The notes under the pieces were generated by a model that was given only the letters and a program-made list of their open reading frames with translations, ran no database searches and was not told the origin of the DNA. DNA of 64,000 nt from Sphaerotilus uruguayifluvii (GTDB lineage Bacteria; Pseudomonadota; Gammaproteobacteria; Burkholderiales; Burkholderiaceae_C), in NCBI RefSeq assembly GCF_013294065.1, contig NZ_JABSNM010000001.1, positions 201,925 to 265,924 of the forward strand, written 5' to 3'. Both the position numbers and the translations under genes were made by a program. Within the stretch, counting starts at the first letter, position 1. The number at the start of each line of letters is the position of its first letter. This document shows, in pieces, positions 51,007 to 61,235 of the stretch.

Positions 51007-51087
51007 GTCCGAGGAGCGTTGCAAGGCCGGTCGATTCAGACGACCGCCCCAGGCTCGGACCCCTTCCCACAGGCAACGGCGCTCACC
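51007..51087 (+). promoter_or_regulatory. SAH riboswitch
   Basis: The aptamer shows all main elements: P1 GTCCGAG (51007-51013) with CTCGGAC (51054-51060); internal hairpin GGTCG/CGACC (51029-51033 with 51041-51045); conserved GAGGAGCGTTGCAA on the 5' side and CCAGGCTCGG on the 3' side; and a pseudoknot of GAGCG (51014-51018) with CGCTC (51080-51084) inside AACGGCGCTCACC. It lies in the leader of ahcY, the normal location. Binding of S-adenosylhomocysteine is expected to turn expression on, raising SAH hydrolase when its substrate builds up. Confidence 0.9.
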
Positions 51088-51241
51088 CGTCCGACCGCAT
51101 CCGACGCGGCCGGGAATCCCGGGGTGAGCTGCGCGCATCGCACGGCAATCGTGCTTCGTGCCGCGCCCGCCGGGCCTTCCTGCCGACGACGACCGCGCGG
51201 GCCGGACGGTTCCACTTCTGGAACTTCTGGAGCTTGCTGAC

Positions 51242-52675
<1,434 letters not shown>

Positions 52676-52697
52676 TCGGCCCGGAGCGCTTGCCGAG

Positions 52698-53456
52698 ATG
52701 CGTGCCGACCAGATGCTGGTGAGCCGCGGCCTGGCGCCGACGCGCTCGGCCGCGCAGCGGCTGATCGCCCAGGGCGCCGTGCGCTGGCTCGGGGCCCGGG
52801 GCTGGAGCGTGCCGCGCAAGGCCGGCGACGAGCTGCCCGAGGGCTGCGAGATCGAGATCACCGACGACGCCGAGCTGCGCTGGGTGTCGCGAGGGGGCCT
52901 GAAGCTCGACGGCGCGCTGGCGGCGACCGGGCTGGCGGTGGCCGGCCGGGTCGCGCTCGACGTCGGCCAGAGCACCGGCGGCTTCACCGACGTGCTGCTG
53001 GCGCGCGGCGCCGCGCGGGTGGTCGGCCTCGACGTCGGCCACGGCCAGCTGCACCCGCGGCTGCGCGCGGACGCCCGCGTCACCGCGCTGGAGGGCGTCA
53101 ACGCGCGCCATCTGGTGGCGGCCGATCTGGGCGCGGCGTGTCCGGCCGAGGGCTTCGGCTTCATCACCGGCGACCTGTCCTTCATCTCGCTGGCGCTGGT
53201 GCTGCCGGCGCTGGCGCCGCTGCTGGCCCCGGCCGGCGATCTGCTGATGCTGGTCAAGCCGCAGTTCGAGCTGCAGCCCGGCGACATCGGCAAGGGCGGG
53301 CTGGTGAAGGACGCGGCCGCGCTGGCGCGGGTCGAGCCCAAGCTGCGCGAGGCCGCGGCCGGCTGCGGCCTCGCGGTGGTGGCCTGGCTCGACAGCCCGG
53401 TGACCGGCGGCGACGGCAACCGCGAATTCCTGATGCACGCGCGTCGCGCCGGCTGA
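52698..53456 (+). CDS. tlyA: TlyA-family S4/FtsJ RNA methyltransferase
   Basis: The 252-residue protein has an N-terminal S4 RNA-binding domain (about 1-60, RADQMLVSRGLAPTRSAAQRLI) and an FtsJ-type SAM domain with DVGQSTGGFTDVLLARGA (motif I) and FITGDLSFISL (motif IV). TlyA enzymes 2'-O-methylate cytidines in rRNA. Encoded between ahcY and metF, it may share the riboswitch-controlled transcript, which would tie an SAM-using enzyme to SAH removal. Confidence 0.88.
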   Translation: MRADQMLVSRGLAPTRSAAQRLIAQGAVRWLGARGWSVPRKAGDELPEGCEIEITDDAELRWVSRGGLKLDGALAATGLAVAGRVALDVGQSTGGFTDVLLARGAARVVGLDVGHGQLHPRLRADARVTALEGVNARHLVAADLGAACPAEGFGFITGDLSFISLALVLPALAPLLAPAGDLLMLVKPQFELQPGDIGKGGLVKDAAALARVEPKLREAAAGCGLAVVAWLDSPVTGGDGNREFLMHARRAG

Positions 53457-53508
53457 CCGGCCGAAGGCGTCGCGCCGACGATTTTCTCTCCCGCTGGAGA
53501 CTTCTCCC

Positions 53509-54366
53509 ATGACGACGACCCCCGCGGCCTCGCTGCCGCTGAGTCTCGAATTCTTCCCGCCGAAGACGCCCGAGGGCACGGCCAGGCTGGCGCAGGTGCG
53601 CCGCGAGCTCTATGTGCTGGAGCCGCAGTTCTGCTCGGTGACCTACGGCGCCGGCGGCAGCACGCAGGACGGCACGATCGGCGCCGTCCAGGCCATCCTC
53701 GACGAGGGCCGCGAGGCGGCCTCGCACTTCACCTGCATCGGCGCGACGCGCGAGTCGGTGCGCGAGCGCCTGGCGCAGTTCAAGGCGATGGGCCTGAAGC
53801 GCATCGTCGCGCTGCGCGGCGACCTGCCCAGCGGCTTCGGCCCGATGGGCGAGTTCCGCCACGCCAGCGACCTGGTGGGCTTCATCCGCGCCGAGACCGG
53901 CGACCACTTCCACATCGAGGTGGCGGCCTATCCCGAGATGCATCCGCAGGCGAAGTCGCCGCAGGCCGACGTGCAGGCCTTCGCGGCCAAGGCCCGCGCC
54001 GGCGCGAACTCGGCGATCACGCAGTTCTTCTTCAACTCGGACGCCTATTTCCGCTTCGTCGAGGAGGCGCAGGCGCTGGGCGCGGACATCCCGGTGGTGC
54101 CCGGCATCATGCCGATCACCAACTCCAGCGGCATCCTGCGCTTCGCCGACACCTGCGGCGCGGAAGTGCCGCGCTGGATCCGCCTGCGCCTGCAGAGCTT
54201 CGGCGACGACAGCGCCTCGATCCGCGCCTTCGGCCTGGACGTGGTGACCGACCTGTGCGAGCAGCTGCGCTGCGCCGGCGTGCCGGCGCTGCACTTCTAC
54301 ACGATGAACGCCAGCGCGACGGTGCTGGAGATCTGCCGCCGGCTCGAGCTGCTGCCGCACGCGTGA
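53509..54366 (+). CDS. metF: Methylenetetrahydrofolate reductase
   Basis: A 285-residue FAD enzyme that makes 5-methyl-THF for methionine synthesis. Motifs: LSLEFFPPKTPEG at the start, VTYGAGGSTQDGTI, ALRGDLPSG, and TQFFFNSDAYFRFVEEA. The gene is downstream of ahcY and tlyA in the same orientation, completing the methionine regeneration group. The C-terminus is normal. Confidence 0.96.
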   Translation: MTTTPAASLPLSLEFFPPKTPEGTARLAQVRRELYVLEPQFCSVTYGAGGSTQDGTIGAVQAILDEGREAASHFTCIGATRESVRERLAQFKAMGLKRIVALRGDLPSGFGPMGEFRHASDLVGFIRAETGDHFHIEVAAYPEMHPQAKSPQADVQAFAAKARAGANSAITQFFFNSDAYFRFVEEAQALGADIPVVPGIMPITNSSGILRFADTCGAEVPRWIRLRLQSFGDDSASIRAFGLDVVTDLCEQLRCAGVPALHFYTMNASATVLEICRRLELLPHA

Positions 54367-54397
54367 TGCGCAAAAGCGACAGCGCGCGGGTGCGCAT

Positions 54398-54464
54398 CTG
54401 ACGCAGGTCAAGCCGGCTGCGCCCCGAGAGGCGCGCGGGCGGCGACTTGAGCCGCCGCAAGTCG
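54398..54464 (+). promoter_or_regulatory. Candidate control sites upstream of ompW
   Basis: CTGAC-GCAG-GTCAA (54398-54411) resembles the FNR/Anr box TTGAT-N4-ATCAA with three differences, including one in the TTGA core. Downstream, CGACTTG (54443-54449) and CAAGTCG (54458-54464) form a perfect 7-bp inverted repeat with an 8-base spacer. Both lie within 150 bases of the ompW ATG. ompW is oxygen-controlled by FNR-type proteins in several bacteria, which motivates the first match. Confidence 0.3.
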
Positions 54465-54545
54465 ACAGCCGGCGCGTCAGGCTCCAATGGATTCATGCCC
54501 GGTGCCAAGGAGGTGCCGGAAACCGAATTCCCTCAGGAGCCCGCC

Positions 54546-55151
54546 ATGAACAAGACCTGCCTTGCCCTCGCTGCCGTTGCCGCCCTCGTCGCCACGCCGT
54601 TCGCCTCGGCCCAGACCGCGGCCGGCGACATCCTGGTGCGCGCCCGCGCGGTCAATCTCGACCCGGCCAACAAGGACACGGTTCCCGGTCTGGACGTGAG
54701 CATCAATCACAAGACCCTGCCGGAAGTCGACTTCACCTACTTCATCACGCCGAACCTGGCCGCCGAGCTGATCCTGACCTATCCGCAGAAGCAGGACGTC
54801 AAGGCCAACGGCACCAAGATCGGCACGCTGAAGCACCTGCCGCCGACCCTGACGGTCCAGTACCACTTCACCGACCTCGGCCTGGGCGGCTTCAAGCCCT
54901 ACGTCGGCGCCGGCGTCAACTACACCCGCTTCTCGAACGTCGACCTGCCGGCCGGTCTGGACATCGACCGCAACAGCTTCGGCGGCGCGCTGCAGATCGG
55001 CACCGACTACATGATCGACAAGAACTGGTCGGTCAACCTGGACGTCAAGAAGGTCTGGATCCGCACCGACCTGAGCGCTGCCGGCACGACGCTGGGCACG
55101 ATCAAGGTCGATCCGGTGCTGGTCGGCGTGGGCGTCGGCTACAAGTTCTGA
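54546..55151 (+). CDS. ompW: OmpW-family outer-membrane protein
   Basis: The 201-residue precursor has a signal peptide ending PFASAQ, then an 8-stranded barrel: GDILVRARAVNLDP near the start, YFITPNLAAELILTYPQKQDV, LPPTLTVQYHF and FKPYVGAGVNYTRF, ending VGVGYKF with terminal Phe. OmpW barrels let small hydrophobic molecules through the outer membrane. CAGGAG lies just before the ATG at 54546. A strong terminator follows, so it is monocistronic. Confidence 0.92.
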   Translation: MNKTCLALAAVAALVATPFASAQTAAGDILVRARAVNLDPANKDTVPGLDVSINHKTLPEVDFTYFITPNLAAELILTYPQKQDVKANGTKIGTLKHLPPTLTVQYHFTDLGLGGFKPYVGAGVNYTRFSNVDLPAGLDIDRNSFGGALQIGTDYMIDKNWSVNLDVKKVWIRTDLSAAGTTLGTIKVDPVLVGVGVGYKF

Positions 55152-55226
55152 TCCCGGATCCGGATCCGATTGCGGGGTGACCGGGCGGCCTCAAGCGCCC
55201 GGGGGGCAGCGTCGGGGAGAGAGACC

Positions 55227-55256
55227 GCGGCCGTGGCAGGCAACTGCCACGGCCGC
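55227..55256 (+). terminator. Terminator after ompW
   Basis: A perfect 13-bp stem, GCGGCCGTGGCAG (55227-55239) with CTGCCACGGCCGC (55244-55256), closes on a GCAA tetraloop and is followed by TCCCCTTT. It lies 75 bases after the ompW stop and 38 bases before the end of the convergent cyclo-ligase gene, so it may act on both. Confidence 0.7.
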
Positions 55257-55294
55257 TCCCCTTTGCGGGAAGCCTTTGTCCGTTCGGGGCGAGG

Positions 55295-55891
55295 TCAGGC
55301 GTCGCGCTGCCAGACCGTGCCTTCCTCGGTCAGCATCGCGTCGAGCGGCACGTCGTGCGGCTCGGCCTCGAGCCAGGGAATGAAGCCGTGGCCGTAGCCG
55401 ATGCCGGCGGTGTAGGGCATCGGATGCAGCGAGGCCAGCGTGCGGTCGTAGAAGCCGCCGCCGTAGCCCAGACGCACGCCCTTCGGCCCGAAGCCGACGC
55501 AGGGCACCAGCAGCAGCTCGGGGTGGAACTCCTCGGTGTCCTTGGGCTTGAGAATGCCGTAGGCGTCCTCCTCCATCGGGCAGCCCGGGTACCAGACATG
55601 GAAGCGCAGCTGGCGCGTCTTCTTGTCGATGACCGGCAGGCCGATGCGGCGCGAGGGGTCGGATTCGCTCCAGCGGTAGAGCGCCGGCAGCGCGTCGAAC
55701 TCGCCCTTGATCGACCAGAACGCGCCGATCGTCTTCTCGGTGCGGGTCAGCAGCCAGACCATCAGCACCTCCTGCAGGTGGACCGAGCGCTGGTGGCGGT
55801 CGCTCATCGACATCCGCTCGGCCTGGAGCTGCTTGCGCAGCACGGCCTTGTCGCGGGGCGGATCGGGCAGCTTGAAGGTCGGAGTGGTCAT
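55295..55891 (-). CDS. 5-formyltetrahydrofolate cyclo-ligase
   Basis: The 198-residue protein converts 5-formyl-THF to 5,10-methenyl-THF with ATP. It has RKQLQAERM near the N-terminus, LLVPCVGFGPKGVRLGYGGGFYDRTL (the family signature with the glycine-rich ATP site) and an appropriate length. In many proteobacteria 6S RNA lies beside this gene; I did not recognise one here. Divergent from the lytic transglycosylase gene across a 210-base gap. Confidence 0.92.
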   Translation of the reverse strand: MTTPTFKLPDPPRDKAVLRKQLQAERMSMSDRHQRSVHLQEVLMVWLLTRTEKTIGAFWSIKGEFDALPALYRWSESDPSRRIGLPVIDKKTRQLRFHVWYPGCPMEEDAYGILKPKDTEEFHPELLLVPCVGFGPKGVRLGYGGGFYDRTLASLHPMPYTAGIGYGHGFIPWLEAEPHDVPLDAMLTEEGTVWQRDA

Positions 55892-56028
55892 CGCGGCGGC
55901 GCAGGGGGCATGGCGGATCGGTCGATTGTGCGTGCGTCGCTGCGCCGCGGCAAATCGGCGCGGGCCGATGGCCGGGCGCGCCACCCGACCTTGCATGCCC
56001 TCGTGCAGCCGGTCACGGTCGCCGCGCC

Positions 56029-56034
56029 TACACT
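56029..56034 (+). promoter_or_regulatory. -10-like element before the lytic transglycosylase gene
   Basis: TACACT lies 68 bases before the ATG at 56102 in the 210-base gap shared with the divergent cyclo-ligase gene. No clear -35 is seen. The rest of the gap (55892-56101) is G+C-rich with no gene-like or RNA-like features that I recognise. Confidence 0.3.
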
Positions 56035-56101
56035 CGGGTCCGGACGACCGCGCGCCGTCCGGCGGCCGGAACCCGGGGGCCGGCGATCCGACAAAGACAC
56101 C

Positions 56102-58180
56102 ATGACTCGAACCTCTCCTGCCCGTCGTGGCGGCACCGCACGCGCGGCGGCTGCCTCCGCCCTCGCGCTGGCTGCCAGCGTCTGCCTGCTGCTGCCGGCG
56201 ACCACCGGCGCCCAGTCCTCCGACATCGTCGAGACCTCGGCGTCGAGCCGCACGCCCGAGCAGCGCCTGCTCGACGACCGGCTGGTCCAGGCGCGCGATG
56301 CGCTGCGCAAGCGCGACCGCGCGCGGCTGCGGGTGCACCGCGACACGCTGATCGAGGCGCGCCACCCGCTGGCGATGTGGGCCGACTACTGGGAGCTGGG
56401 CAACCGGCTGTCCGAGTCGACGCAGGACGAGGTCAACGCCTTCTACGCCCGCTGGAGCGGCAGCTATGTCGAGGACCGTCTGCGCAACGACTGGCTGCTC
56501 GAGCTCGGCCGGCGGCGCGACTGGCGCAACTTCGCCACCGACCATGCGCGCTACCGCATGAACGACGACCGCGAGGTCGCCTGCTACGCGATGGTGCTGC
56601 GCCACATGACCGGCGACGACGTGCGTGCGGCCGCGCGCACGGCCTGGTTCGCGCAGCGCGACGGCGACGACGGCTGCACGCTGCTGGCCTCGACGCTGTA
56701 CGGCGCACGCCAGTTCGGCGCCTCCGACCTGTGGCTGAAGGCACGCCAGGCGGCCGAGGCGAAGAAGCTCAACGCCGCACGCCAGGCGCTGGGCGTGCTG
56801 GGCGAGGACGCCTCGGCGCTGCCGGAGCTCTTCGAGCAGCCGCAGCGCTTCCTGGCGCGGCGGGGCGATGCCGGCAGCCGCCAGGGCGTCGAGCTGATCC
56901 TGATGGCGCTGGCGCGCCTGGCCGCCGGGGACCCGGCGCAGGCCGCCGCCGAGCTGCAGAACCGCTGGCTGGCGCAGCTGCCGGTCGAGGCGCAGTCCTG
57001 GGCCTGGGGCACGGTCGCGCGCCAGGCGGCGATGAAGCTGATGCCCGAGGCCGACGGCTGGTTCCGCCGCGCCGGCCTGGGCGAGCGCGAGGTCGAGTGG
57101 AACGACGAGCCGCTGGCCTGGCGGGTGCGCGCGGCGCTGCGAAGCGACGAGGGCGACCGCTGGGCGCGCATCGTCGAGGCGATCGGCGCGATGAGCGCGA
57201 CCGCGCAGGCCGACGCGACCTGGGTCTACTGGAAGGCGCGCAGCCTGCAGGCCAGCGCCCGCCCCGGCGCCGAGGGCGAGGCGCAGCGCAGCGCCGCGGC
57301 GCTGCTGCTCGAGCGCATCGCCGGCCAGCCGAACTTCTACGGCAAGCTCGCCGCCGAGGATCTCGGCCGGCCGCAGGCGCTGCCGCCGCGGCCCGCGCCG
57401 CTCAGCGCCGAGGAGCGCGTGCAGGCGGTGCGCCATGCCGGCCTGGGCCGCGCGATGGCGATGATCGCGCTGGGCCTGCGCAGCGAGGGCGTGCGCGAGT
57501 GGAACTTCTCGCTGCGCGACATGAGCGATCGCCAGCTGCTCGCCGCCGCCCAGCATGCCTGCGACAACCAGCTCTGGGACCGCTGCATCAACACCAGCGA
57601 GCGCACCCGCGAGGAGATCGACGTCGCGCAGCGCTTCCCGACGCCCTTCCGCGAGGACGTGCTGGCGGTCGCGCGCGAGGTCGGCATCGAGCCGGCCTTC
57701 GTCTACGGGCTGATCCGCCAGGAGTCGCGCTTCATCGTCGACGCGCGCTCCGGCGTCGGCGCCTCCGGTCTGATGCAGGTGATGCCGGCGACCGCGCGCT
57801 GGACCGCGCGCCGGCTCGGCATTCCCTACGGCGACGGCCAGATCACCGACCGGCTGACCAACCTGAAGCTGGGCACCGGCTACCTGAAGCTGGTGCTCGA
57901 CGACATGGGCGGCTCGCAGGCGCTGGCCGCCGCCGGCTACAACGCCGGGCCGAACCGGCCGCGGCGCTGGCGCGACGGGCCGGTGATGGAGACGGCCGCC
58001 TGGGCCGAGACCATCCCGTTCACCGAGACACGCGACTATGTCAAGAAGGTGCTGTCCAATGCCAGCGACTACGCCGCGGTCCTCTCCGGCCGGCCGGTCG
58101 TGACGATCAAGCCGCGGCTGCAGCCGGCGATCGGCCCGCGGCCGGTCGGTGCGCCGCCTGAAAACCCCCAGCTCCCCTGA
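56102..58180 (+). CDS. slt: Soluble lytic murein transglycosylase
   Basis: A 692-residue periplasmic enzyme with a signal peptide (ending TTGAQ), a long alpha-helical superhelical U/L region (about 45-500) and a C-terminal lysozyme-like domain. The catalytic Glu is E541 in YGLIRQESRF, followed by GASGLMQVMPATA and AAAGYNAGPNR. It cleaves glycan strands of peptidoglycan to 1,6-anhydro products. The next gene starts 4 bases after its stop and is probably co-transcribed. Confidence 0.94.
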   Translation: MTRTSPARRGGTARAAAASALALAASVCLLLPATTGAQSSDIVETSASSRTPEQRLLDDRLVQARDALRKRDRARLRVHRDTLIEARHPLAMWADYWELGNRLSESTQDEVNAFYARWSGSYVEDRLRNDWLLELGRRRDWRNFATDHARYRMNDDREVACYAMVLRHMTGDDVRAAARTAWFAQRDGDDGCTLLASTLYGARQFGASDLWLKARQAAEAKKLNAARQALGVLGEDASALPELFEQPQRFLARRGDAGSRQGVELILMALARLAAGDPAQAAAELQNRWLAQLPVEAQSWAWGTVARQAAMKLMPEADGWFRRAGLGEREVEWNDEPLAWRVRAALRSDEGDRWARIVEAIGAMSATAQADATWVYWKARSLQASARPGAEGEAQRSAAALLLERIAGQPNFYGKLAAEDLGRPQALPPRPAPLSAEERVQAVRHAGLGRAMAMIALGLRSEGVREWNFSLRDMSDRQLLAAAQHACDNQLWDRCINTSERTREEIDVAQRFPTPFREDVLAVAREVGIEPAFVYGLIRQESRFIVDARSGVGASGLMQVMPATARWTARRLGIPYGDGQITDRLTNLKLGTGYLKLVLDDMGGSQALAAAGYNAGPNRPRRWRDGPVMETAAWAETIPFTETRDYVKKVLSNASDYAAVLSGRPVVTIKPRLQPAIGPRPVGAPPENPQLP

Positions 58181-58184
58181 TGCC

Positions 58185-59150
58185 ATGGTCCCTCGCAAGC
58201 TGCTGATTCTCGGAGGCACCGGCTTTGTCGGTCGCTCGCTGGCCGCGCGCTGGGCGGCCGAGCCGGCCGCGGCCGGCAGCTCCATCGTCGTGCCCAGCCG
58301 CAGGCCGACCCGCGGCGGCGCGCTCGCGACGCTGCCGACGGTGCGCCGCGTGGCCGCCGACGTGCACGATCCGGCCACGCTGGAGCGGCTGCTCGAGGGC
58401 GTCGACGCGGTGGTCAACCTGGTCGCGATCCTGCACGGCAGCGCGGCGCAGTTCGAGGCTGCGCACGTCGTGCTGCCGCAGCGTCTGGCCGCGGCCTGCC
58501 AGCGTGCGGGCGTGTCGCGGCTGGTCCACGTCAGCGCGCTGGGCGTGCCCGACGGCGATCCGCAGTCGGCCCCGTCGCGCTACCTGCGCAGCAAGGCCGC
58601 CGGCGAGCAGGTGCTGCGCAGCGCCCCGGGGCTGGCGCTGACGATCCTGCGCCCGAGCGTGATCTTCGGCGCCGACGACCGCTTCATCCGCCTGTTCGCG
58701 CGGCTGCAGGCGCTGGCGCCGGTGATGGCGCTGGCCGGCGCGGACGCGCGCTTCCAGCCGGTCTGGGTCGAGGACGTGGCCGCGGCGCTGGTGCGCTGCC
58801 TGCTCGATCCGGCCACCGCGGGCCGGGTCATCGAGTGCGCCGGGCCGGAGATCTGGACGCTGGGCCAGCTGGTGCGGCTGGCCGGACGCTGGAGCGGTCA
58901 CGAGCGCCCGGTGCTGCCGCTGCCGGACTGGGCCGGGCGGCTGCAGGCGGGCGCGCTGGGCCTGCTGCCGGGCGAGCCGCTGATGTCGGGCGACAACCTC
59001 GACTCGATGAAGGTGCCCAATGTCGCGACCGGGCGCCTGCCCGGGCTGGCGGCGCTGGGCATCCGGCCGTCCTCGGTCGGCGCGGTGATGGCGCCGCTGC
59101 TGGCGGGCGGACCGACCGACGCGGACCGGCGTCGCGCCGGCCGCGCCTGA
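58185..59150 (+). CDS. NAD(P)-binding atypical SDR (NDUFA9/complex I-type)
   Basis: The 321-residue protein begins KLLILGGTGFVGRSLAARW, an extended-SDR nucleotide site, and carries HVSALGV and YLRSKAAGEQVLRSAPGLALTILRPSVIFG, the YxxxK region typical of the NDUFA9-like group. Members bind NAD(P) or act as assembly or ubiquinone-related factors; no specific reaction can be given. Four bases after slt, so likely one transcript, although no functional tie is known. Confidence 0.85.
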   Translation: MVPRKLLILGGTGFVGRSLAARWAAEPAAAGSSIVVPSRRPTRGGALATLPTVRRVAADVHDPATLERLLEGVDAVVNLVAILHGSAAQFEAAHVVLPQRLAAACQRAGVSRLVHVSALGVPDGDPQSAPSRYLRSKAAGEQVLRSAPGLALTILRPSVIFGADDRFIRLFARLQALAPVMALAGADARFQPVWVEDVAAALVRCLLDPATAGRVIECAGPEIWTLGQLVRLAGRWSGHERPVLPLPDWAGRLQAGALGLLPGEPLMSGDNLDSMKVPNVATGRLPGLAALGIRPSSVGAVMAPLLAGGPTDADRRRAGRA

Positions 59151-59181
59151 GTCCCGCGGCGTCGGAGGCCGCGGGGCCGGC

Positions 59182-59799
59182 TCAGCGACGTGCCGCGCGG
59201 CGGCGCGTGGCCAGGCCGATCAGGCCCAGGCCGGACAGCATCATCGCCAGCGTCGAGGCCTCCGGCGCCGGCGAGGCGACGGTGTTCCAGGCCGACATCG
59301 TCAGGCGGTAGTTCCAGCCGGCGTTGCCGCCGCCGTCGAAGTCCCACCAGTGGTTGCGGTAGCCCATCACGCCGGCGTAGTAGGTGCCCGGATCGAGCTG
59401 CAGGTTGAAGGTCAGGCGGCTGAGGCCGTCGCCGGCGTCGTTGTCCAGCGCCGAGGCCAGCGTGCCGGTGGCCACCGAGCTGCCCTGGAACAGGCCGAGC
59501 ACCGGCATCGCGCTGGCGCTGTCGGGCGTCAGCGTCAGCGTCAGCCACATCCTCTGCGGCAGCACGACGCTGTAGAAGTCCGTGGAGCTGCCCCCGGCCA
59601 CATTGCTCATGCGCGAGCCGTCGACGCTCAGCGAGCTGTCCAGCGGCAGCGTGCCGAGCGACTGCGCCAGCGACAGCGCGTCGTTCCAGCCGATGCCCAG
59701 GGCCTCCTGCTCGGTGTAGGGCGCGGCCTGCGCGATCGCGCTGCCGGCGGCCAGTGCCAGCCCGAGCAGGGCGGCGCGAGAATGCTTCGTTACTGCCAT
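59182..59799 (-). CDS. PEP-CTERM sorted exported protein
   Basis: The 205-residue protein has a signal peptide ending AQAAP and a C-terminal sorting signal: APEAS (a PEP variant with Ala), a hydrophobic stretch TLAMMLSGLGLIGLA and the basic tail TRRRAARR. The middle is rich in Ser, Gly and Asp with DPGTYYAGVMGYRNHWW, similar to secreted beta-sandwich proteins. PEP-CTERM proteins are processed by exosortase in bacteria making exopolysaccharide. Neither exosortase nor its EPS genes are in this window. Confidence 0.9.
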   Translation of the reverse strand: MAVTKHSRAALLGLALAAGSAIAQAAPYTEQEALGIGWNDALSLAQSLGTLPLDSSLSVDGSRMSNVAGGSSTDFYSVVLPQRMWLTLTLTPDSASAMPVLGLFQGSSVATGTLASALDNDAGDGLSRLTFNLQLDPGTYYAGVMGYRNHWWDFDGGGNAGWNYRLTMSAWNTVASPAPEASTLAMMLSGLGLIGLATRRRAARR

Positions 59800-59860
59800 G
59801 ATGAGTGCTCCCTGTGCACCGTCTGCCCTGTCGCCGATCGGCGCTCACAATTGGTACGAC

Positions 59861-59873
59861 GCAGTGCCACTGC
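59861..59873. promoter_or_regulatory. Palindrome in the PEP-CTERM/cca intergenic region
   Basis: GCAGTG-C-CACTGC is a perfect 6-1-6 palindrome 62 bases upstream of the PEP-CTERM gene and 118 bases before cca. The surrounding 40 bases are less G+C-rich than average. It is a reasonable operator candidate; I found no valid sigma-54 -24/-12 pair here. Confidence 0.3.
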
Positions 59874-59990
59874 ATTATTGGACAGCATGAAACACTTCGA
59901 TACCACCCCTGGGTTGCGGGAGGACCATTCGTGTCAATTGCAACGAAAGGCTCGCCCGACGAGCCGGTCGCTGCGCCGGGAGCGCGGCCG

Positions 59991-61223
59991 ATGAAGGTCT
60001 TTCTCGTCGGCGGCGCGGTGCGTGACCGCCTGCTTGGCCGGGACGCGGGCGACCGGGACTGGGTCGTCGTCGGAGCGACCCCCGAGCTCATGGGTGCGGC
60101 CGGCTACCTGCCGGTCGGGCGCGACTTTCCGGTCTTCCTGCATCCGCGCACCCAGGAGGAATACGCGCTGGCGCGCACCGAGCGCAAGACCGGCCCCGGC
60201 TACCACGGCTTCGTCTTCCGCACCGGGCCGGAGGTGACGCTGGAGGACGACCTCTCGCGCCGCGACCTGACGATCAACGCGATGGCGCAGGACGAGGACG
60301 GCACGCTGGTCGATCCCTGGGGCGGCCAGGCGGACCTCGCGGCGCGGGTGCTGCGCCATGTCGGGCCGGCCTTTGCCGAGGATCCGGTGCGCATCCTGCG
60401 GCTGGCGCGCTTCGCGGCGCGCTTCGCCGACTTCTCGGTCGCGCCCGAGACGCTGGCGCTGTGCCGCGCGATGGTCGAGGCCGGCGAGGTCGACGCGCTC
60501 GTCCCCGAGCGGGTCTGGCAGGAGCTGTCGCGCGGGCTGATGGAGGCGCGGCCCTCGCGCATGATCGAGGTGCTGCGCGACTGCGGCGCGCTGGCGCGGC
60601 TGCTGCCGGAGGTGGATGCGCTCTTCGGCGTGCCGCAGCGCGCCGACTACCACCCGGAGGTCGACACCGGCGTGCACCTGATGATGGTGCTCGACATGGC
60701 CGAGCGGCTGGGCACCGCGCTGCCGGTGCGCTTCGCCTGCCTGGCGCACGACCTGGGCAAGGCGACGACGCCGGCCGACATCCTGCCGCGCCACCTCGGC
60801 CACGAAGGCCGCAGCGTGAAGCTGCTCGGGCCGCTGGCGGCACGGCTGCGCGTGCCGGTCGAGTGCCGCGAGCTGGCCGAGGTGGTGGCGCGCGAGCACG
60901 GCAATCTGCACGCCAGCGCCAGTTTCGGTGCGGAGGCGCTGGTGCGGCTCTTCGACCGCTGCGACGCCTGGCGCCGGCCCGAGCGCTTCGAGCAGGCGCT
61001 GCAGGCCTGCGAGTGCGACGCGCGCGGCCGGCTCGGCTTCGAGGAGCGGCCCTATCCGCAGGCCGACCGGCTGCGCGGCGCGCTGGCGGCGGCGCGCGCG
61101 GTCGACTCCGGGGCGGTCAGCGCCGAGGCGCTGGCGCGCGGCCTGAAGGGCCCGGCGATCGGCCAGGCGCTGCAGCAGGCGCGCATCGCGGCGGTGGCGG
61201 CGGCGGTGGCGGAGCCCGGCTGA
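59991..61223 (+). CDS. cca: tRNA CCA-adding enzyme, multifunctional (HD domain)
   Basis: The 410-residue protein begins [28 protein letters not shown], the class II nucleotidyltransferase motif with catalytic D-x-D (GDRDW), then [15 protein letters not shown] and [17 protein letters not shown]. The second half has an HD domain ([11 protein letters not shown]), as in the E. coli enzyme with added phosphatase and phosphodiesterase activities. It repairs and matures tRNA 3' ends. Convergent with DUF2905. Confidence 0.95.
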   Translation: MKVFLVGGAVRDRLLGRDAGDRDWVVVGATPELMGAAGYLPVGRDFPVFLHPRTQEEYALARTERKTGPGYHGFVFRTGPEVTLEDDLSRRDLTINAMAQDEDGTLVDPWGGQADLAARVLRHVGPAFAEDPVRILRLARFAARFADFSVAPETLALCRAMVEAGEVDALVPERVWQELSRGLMEARPSRMIEVLRDCGALARLLPEVDALFGVPQRADYHPEVDTGVHLMMVLDMAERLGTALPVRFACLAHDLGKATTPADILPRHLGHEGRSVKLLGPLAARLRVPVECRELAEVVAREHGNLHASASFGAEALVRLFDRCDAWRRPERFEQALQACECDARGRLGFEERPYPQADRLRGALAAARAVDSGAVSAEALARGLKGPAIGQALQQARIAAVAAAVAEPG

Positions 61224-61235
61224 TCCGGCGCCGGA

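Noticed and set aside
55892-56101. 6S RNA gene next to the 5-formyl-THF cyclo-ligase gene
   Set aside because: The location is known for 6S RNA in other bacteria, but I see no long hairpin with a central bubble here.
59800-59990. Sigma-54 promoter for the PEP-CTERM gene
   Set aside because: TGGCAC is present on the minus strand but GC is missing at the required distance.
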